From Methanimicrococcus sp. (GTDB taxonomy: Archaea; Halobacteriota; Methanosarcinia; Methanosarcinales; Methanosarcinaceae), in the NCBI GenBank assembly GCA_009783635.1, contig WRDC01000073.1:1-7119 (forward strand): DNA of 7,119 nt, written 5' to 3'. Each line of letters begins with the position of its first letter. Positions within the stretch are counted from its first letter, which is position 1. The position numbers and the translations under genes are program-made. This document shows, one piece after another, positions 4,792 through 7,119 of the stretch. The notes beneath the pieces were generated by a model. That model made no database searches and was not told the DNA's origin. It saw only the letters and a list, made by a program, of their open reading frames with translations.

Positions 4792-7119
4792 ATGAAAGAT
4801 TCAAAGATTCGCCGCACTTCTTCATCCGACTCGCTGTCCAAATATAATGACTCTTCTTCTCATCCCCCCGATTCCGAAAAACCTGAACCGGGCAGCTCAA
4901 AAGATAATCGTTTTTTTATGTCTTTTCAGCGCCATGAAATCCCTGAGGCCAAACGCTCTTACATTGAGTCTTCCCGCCCGAAATTTGATGCGTATGAAGA
5001 CAGGCAACCCAAAGGTCTGTATTCTAATGCAAAATCTAAAGTTGTCGATGATTACGCGTCCAATACGGATTGGCGAACCAGAATCCAAAAGGCGGTTGCC
5101 GATGCCGATGTAAGTGCCCGCCCGCCGGAGAGAAAATTTGCGCCGTGGCCGAAAGCTCCTTTTGATCAGATGCATCCGGAATCTTTGACGGACGAACAGG
5201 AACCGTCCGAGAAGGTCAATGAAGATAATATTCTTTGGGAAATTGATGAAAAAATAACCGCCGGGTCTGACACCGCTCCTGAAAAAAATCGTGCCGAAGC
5301 TTACGCGGTCTGGCTGGCCGAACGGAATGCAAAAATTGCCGGCGATGAAAAGAAATTGATTCAAACCGCTGCCGATAAGCAAAAGAAAAGGCAAAAAGCC
5401 GAAGCAAAAGACAAAGCAAAAGCCGAAGCTTATGACAAATGGCGGACCGAACGCGATCTTAAAATCCGGAATGAAGATGCGGCGCTTAAAAAGAACGTCG
5501 CTGCGAAACAAAAAGCCCGAAAATACAGAGAATTGCATGACGCGTGGAGGGCTGAGCGGGATGAGCGGATCTCAGCGGAGGAAGAGAGACTTCAGAAAGA
5601 GACCGCTGCCAAATTAAAAGCGCAGAAAAATGCCGAAGCTTATGCCCTGTGGATGAAAGAGCGCGAGGCCCGTCTTCGCGCCGAAGACGAGCAGCTTCGG
5701 AAAAATGCCGCTGCCAAATCAAAAGCGCAGAAAAATGCCGAAGCGCATGACAAATGGCTGGCCGGCCGTGACGCCCGCCTTCTTGCCGAAGATGAGCAGC
5801 TTAAGAAAAATGTGGCCGCCAAGTTAAAAGCACAAAAAAATGCCGAAGCGCACGACAAATGGCTGACCGGACGCGAGGCCCGTCTTCGCGCCGAAGATGA
5901 ACGGCTTAAGAAAAATGTGGCCGCCAAGTTAAAAGCACAAAAAAATGCCGAAGCGCATGACAAATGGCTGACCGGACGCGAGGCCCGTCTTTGCGCCGAA
6001 GATGAACAGCTTAAGAAAAATGTGGCTGCCAAATTAAAAGCGCAGAAAAATGCCGAAGCGCACGATAAATGGCTGGCCGGACGTGACGCCCGCCTTCTCG
6101 CCGAAGATGAACAGCTTAAGAAAAATGTGGCTGCCAAGTTAAAAGCGCAGAAAAATGCAGACGCGCACAACAAATGGCTGGCCGGACGCGATGCCCGTCT
6201 TCTTGCTGAAGATGAACAGCTTAAGAAAAATGTGGCTGCCAAGTTAAAAGTGCAGAAAAATGCCGAAGCACACGACAAATGGCTGACCGGACGCGATGCC
6301 CGTCTTCGCGCCGAAGATGAACAGCTTAAGAAAAATGTGGCCGCCAAACGAAAAGCGCGGAAAAATGCCGAAGAACATGATAAATGGGTATCTGAGCGTG
6401 ACGCGCGTCTTCTTGCCGAGGAGGAACAGCTCCGGAAAAATGTGGCCGCCAAACGAAAAGCACAGAAAAATGCCGACGCGCATGACAAATGGCTGACCGG
6501 CCGCGACGCCCGCCTTCGCGCCGAAGAGGAACAACTCAAGAAAAGCATTGCTGCCAAACGAAAAGCGCAGAAAAATGCCGAAACGCATAACAAATGGTTC
6601 GCTGAACGCAACGCCCGCCTTCTCGCCGAGGAGGAACAGCTCGCGAAAAACGTGGCCGCCAAGTTAAAAGCGCGGAAAAAAGCCGAAGAATATGGTAAAT
6701 GGTTGGCTGAACGCGACGCCCGTCTTCTTTCCGAGGATGAGCGGCTTAAAAAAGATGTTGCTGCCAAATTAAAAGCCAAGAAAAATGCCGACGAATACAA
6801 TAAATGGTTAGCTGAGCGCGATGCCCGCCTTCTCGCCGAGGAGGAACAGAATCAGAAAAATCTCGCCGCCAAACGAAAAGCTCAGGAAAATGCCGAAGCA
6901 CATAAAAGGTGGCTGGCGAACCGGCAAAAGAAAATTGAAACGGATGACGCGGCGCTTTTAAGCCGGGTTGAAGCGGAAGCAGCCAAAGCGGAAGCGGCAA
7001 GAGCGGAAGCGGCAAGAGCGGAAGCGGCCAGAGCGGAAGCAGCAAGAGTGGAAGCAGCAAGAGCGGAAGCAGCAAGAGCGGAAGCAGCAAGAGCGGAAGC
7101 GGCAAGAGCGGAAGCGGCA
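4792..7119 (+). CDS. Giant Trp-periodic alpha-helical repeat protein, N-terminal 776 residues (3' end outside window)
   Basis: The frame is open from the ATG to the window end. Residues 1-~165 are a Ser/Pro/charge-rich, probably disordered head (SSSDSLSKYNDSSSHPPDSE; later FAPWPKAPF). From ~165 to ~740 come 35-residue repeats anchored by one Trp. These Trp are at 217, 252, 287 and so on to 707, fifteen at exactly 35 residues. A first Trp at 174 precedes by 43, through an 8-residue insertion rich in Lys/Ala/Glu. The repeat core reads W-L-x-x-R-[DEN]-A-R-L, then AE[DE]EQLKKNVAAK, then KAQKNAEAHDK. The pattern is rich in Ala, Lys and Glu and strongly helix-forming; 35 is five heptads, so a coiled coil or long single helix fits. 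From ~728 the protein becomes AEAAR pentapeptide repeats. No signal peptide or membrane segment is seen, and only one Cys (401). There is no ribosome site; see the TATA boxes upstream. Family and function are unknown; a structural or scaffolding role is a guess. Confidence 0.88.
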   Translation, partial: MKDSKIRRTSSSDSLSKYNDSSSHPPDSEKPEPGSSKDNRFFMSFQRHEIPEAKRSYIESSRPKFDAYEDRQPKGLYSNAKSKVVDDYASNTDWRTRIQKAVADADVSARPPERKFAPWPKAPFDQMHPESLTDEQEPSEKVNEDNILWEIDEKITAGSDTAPEKNRAEAYAVWLAERNAKIAGDEKKLIQTAADKQKKRQKAEAKDKAKAEAYDKWRTERDLKIRNEDAALKKNVAAKQKARKYRELHDAWRAERDERISAEEERLQKETAAKLKAQKNAEAYALWMKEREARLRAEDEQLRKNAAAKSKAQKNAEAHDKWLAGRDARLLAEDEQLKKNVAAKLKAQKNAEAHDKWLTGREARLRAEDERLKKNVAAKLKAQKNAEAHDKWLTGREARLCAEDEQLKKNVAAKLKAQKNAEAHDKWLAGRDARLLAEDEQLKKNVAAKLKAQKNADAHNKWLAGRDARLLAEDEQLKKNVAAKLKVQKNAEAHDKWLTGRDARLRAEDEQLKKNVAAKRKARKNAEEHDKWVSERDARLLAEEEQLRKNVAAKRKAQKNADAHDKWLTGRDARLRAEEEQLKKSIAAKRKAQKNAETHNKWFAERNARLLAEEEQLAKNVAAKLKARKKAEEYGKWLAERDARLLSEDERLKKDVAAKLKAKKNADEYNKWLAERDARLLAEEEQNQKNLAAKRKAQENAEAHKRWLANRQKKIETDDAALLSRVEAEAAKAEAARAEAARAEAARAEAARVEAARAEAARAEAARAEAARAEAA
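5440..7014 (+). repeat. Fifteen 105-bp coding tandem repeats
   Basis: Counted from the tryptophan codons at 5440, 5545, 5650 and every 105 bp to 6910, with no insertion or deletion throughout. The last unit (from 6910) keeps the opening W-L-x-x-R but then departs into the pentapeptide region, so its end is nominal. Neighbouring central units are nearly identical: 5860 versus 5965 differ at about 8 of 105 bases and 6070 versus 6175 at about 10, many of them silent. Units at both ends are more diverged. Confidence 0.9.
6973..7119 (+). repeat. 15-bp coding repeat encoding AEAAR
   Basis: Nine full units and 12 bases of a tenth, consensus GCGGAAGCGGCAAGA, encode AEAAR (first unit AEAAK; one unit VEAAR). 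The array continues past the window edge, so its length is unknown. Variation is mostly GCG/GCA/GCC at alanine codons. The peptide should be a stiff, solvent-exposed helix. Confidence 0.95.

Noticed and set aside
4897..5538. 213-residue minus-strand ORF, Phe/Arg-rich
   Set aside because: Opposite the head of the large plus-strand gene; odd composition and no family resemblance.
5640..6800. 386-residue minus-strand ORF with its own Ser/Ala/Phe repeat
   Set aside because: It is the antisense shadow of the 105-bp repeats: any stop-free frame opposite a tandem repeat stays open and looks repetitive. The plus frame has sensible composition, a promoter and continues through flanking non-repeat sequence.
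6746..7105. Minus-strand ORF rich in Leu/Pro
   Set aside because: Antisense of the AEAAR repeat, with no ribosome site or believable protein composition.

Overview
The window looks like a chromosomal segment of a methanogenic archaeon, most likely from the Methanosarcinales or a nearby class. The reasons are an archaeal/methanogen-type class III ribonucleotide reductase (NrdD) beside a small glutaredoxin-like redoxin, an archaeal single-domain wyosine-base enzyme (Taw1), archaeal TATA-like boxes and oligo-T tracts instead of bacterial -35/-10 boxes, and Shine-Dalgarno sites such as AGGTGG. The lineage is inferred from protein families; no marker gene fixes it.

Layout. (1) Positions 1-1360, minus strand: the first ~298 codons of nrdD, cut by the window edge, preceded by a 212-bp control region with a TG tract and a repeated GATAAGTGA motif, and before that an 83-residue CPKC glutaredoxin-like protein that starts at TTG. 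(2) Positions 1361-1990: a 630-bp stretch without a convincing gene. It holds three consecutive small inverted repeats in the presumed leader of the redoxin gene, a weak 42-codon ORF, and a long G-free A-tract array with a period near 11 bp. (3) Positions 1991-4231, minus strand: a two-gene unit made of an unrecognised 390-residue soluble protein followed after 27 bp by taw1. (4) Positions 4232-4791: a 560-bp AT-rich divergent intergenic region with AATGATAAT motifs, a possible 23-residue ORF, six head-to-tail 20-bp repeats and two TATA-like boxes. (5) Positions 4792-7119, plus strand: the start of a very large repeat protein, open for 776 codons and still open at the window end.

The genes fall into three apparently unrelated jobs: deoxynucleotide synthesis without oxygen (NrdD plus a thiol donor), tRNA-Phe wybutosine-type modification (Taw1 plus an unknown partner), and a giant alpha-helical protein. 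The giant protein is the most unusual item. Fifteen tryptophans are spaced at exactly 35 residues and a sixteenth sits 43 residues upstream. The repeats then give way to a pentapeptide AEAAR repeat that runs off the window. No phage, insertion sequence, CRISPR array or stable RNA gene was found.
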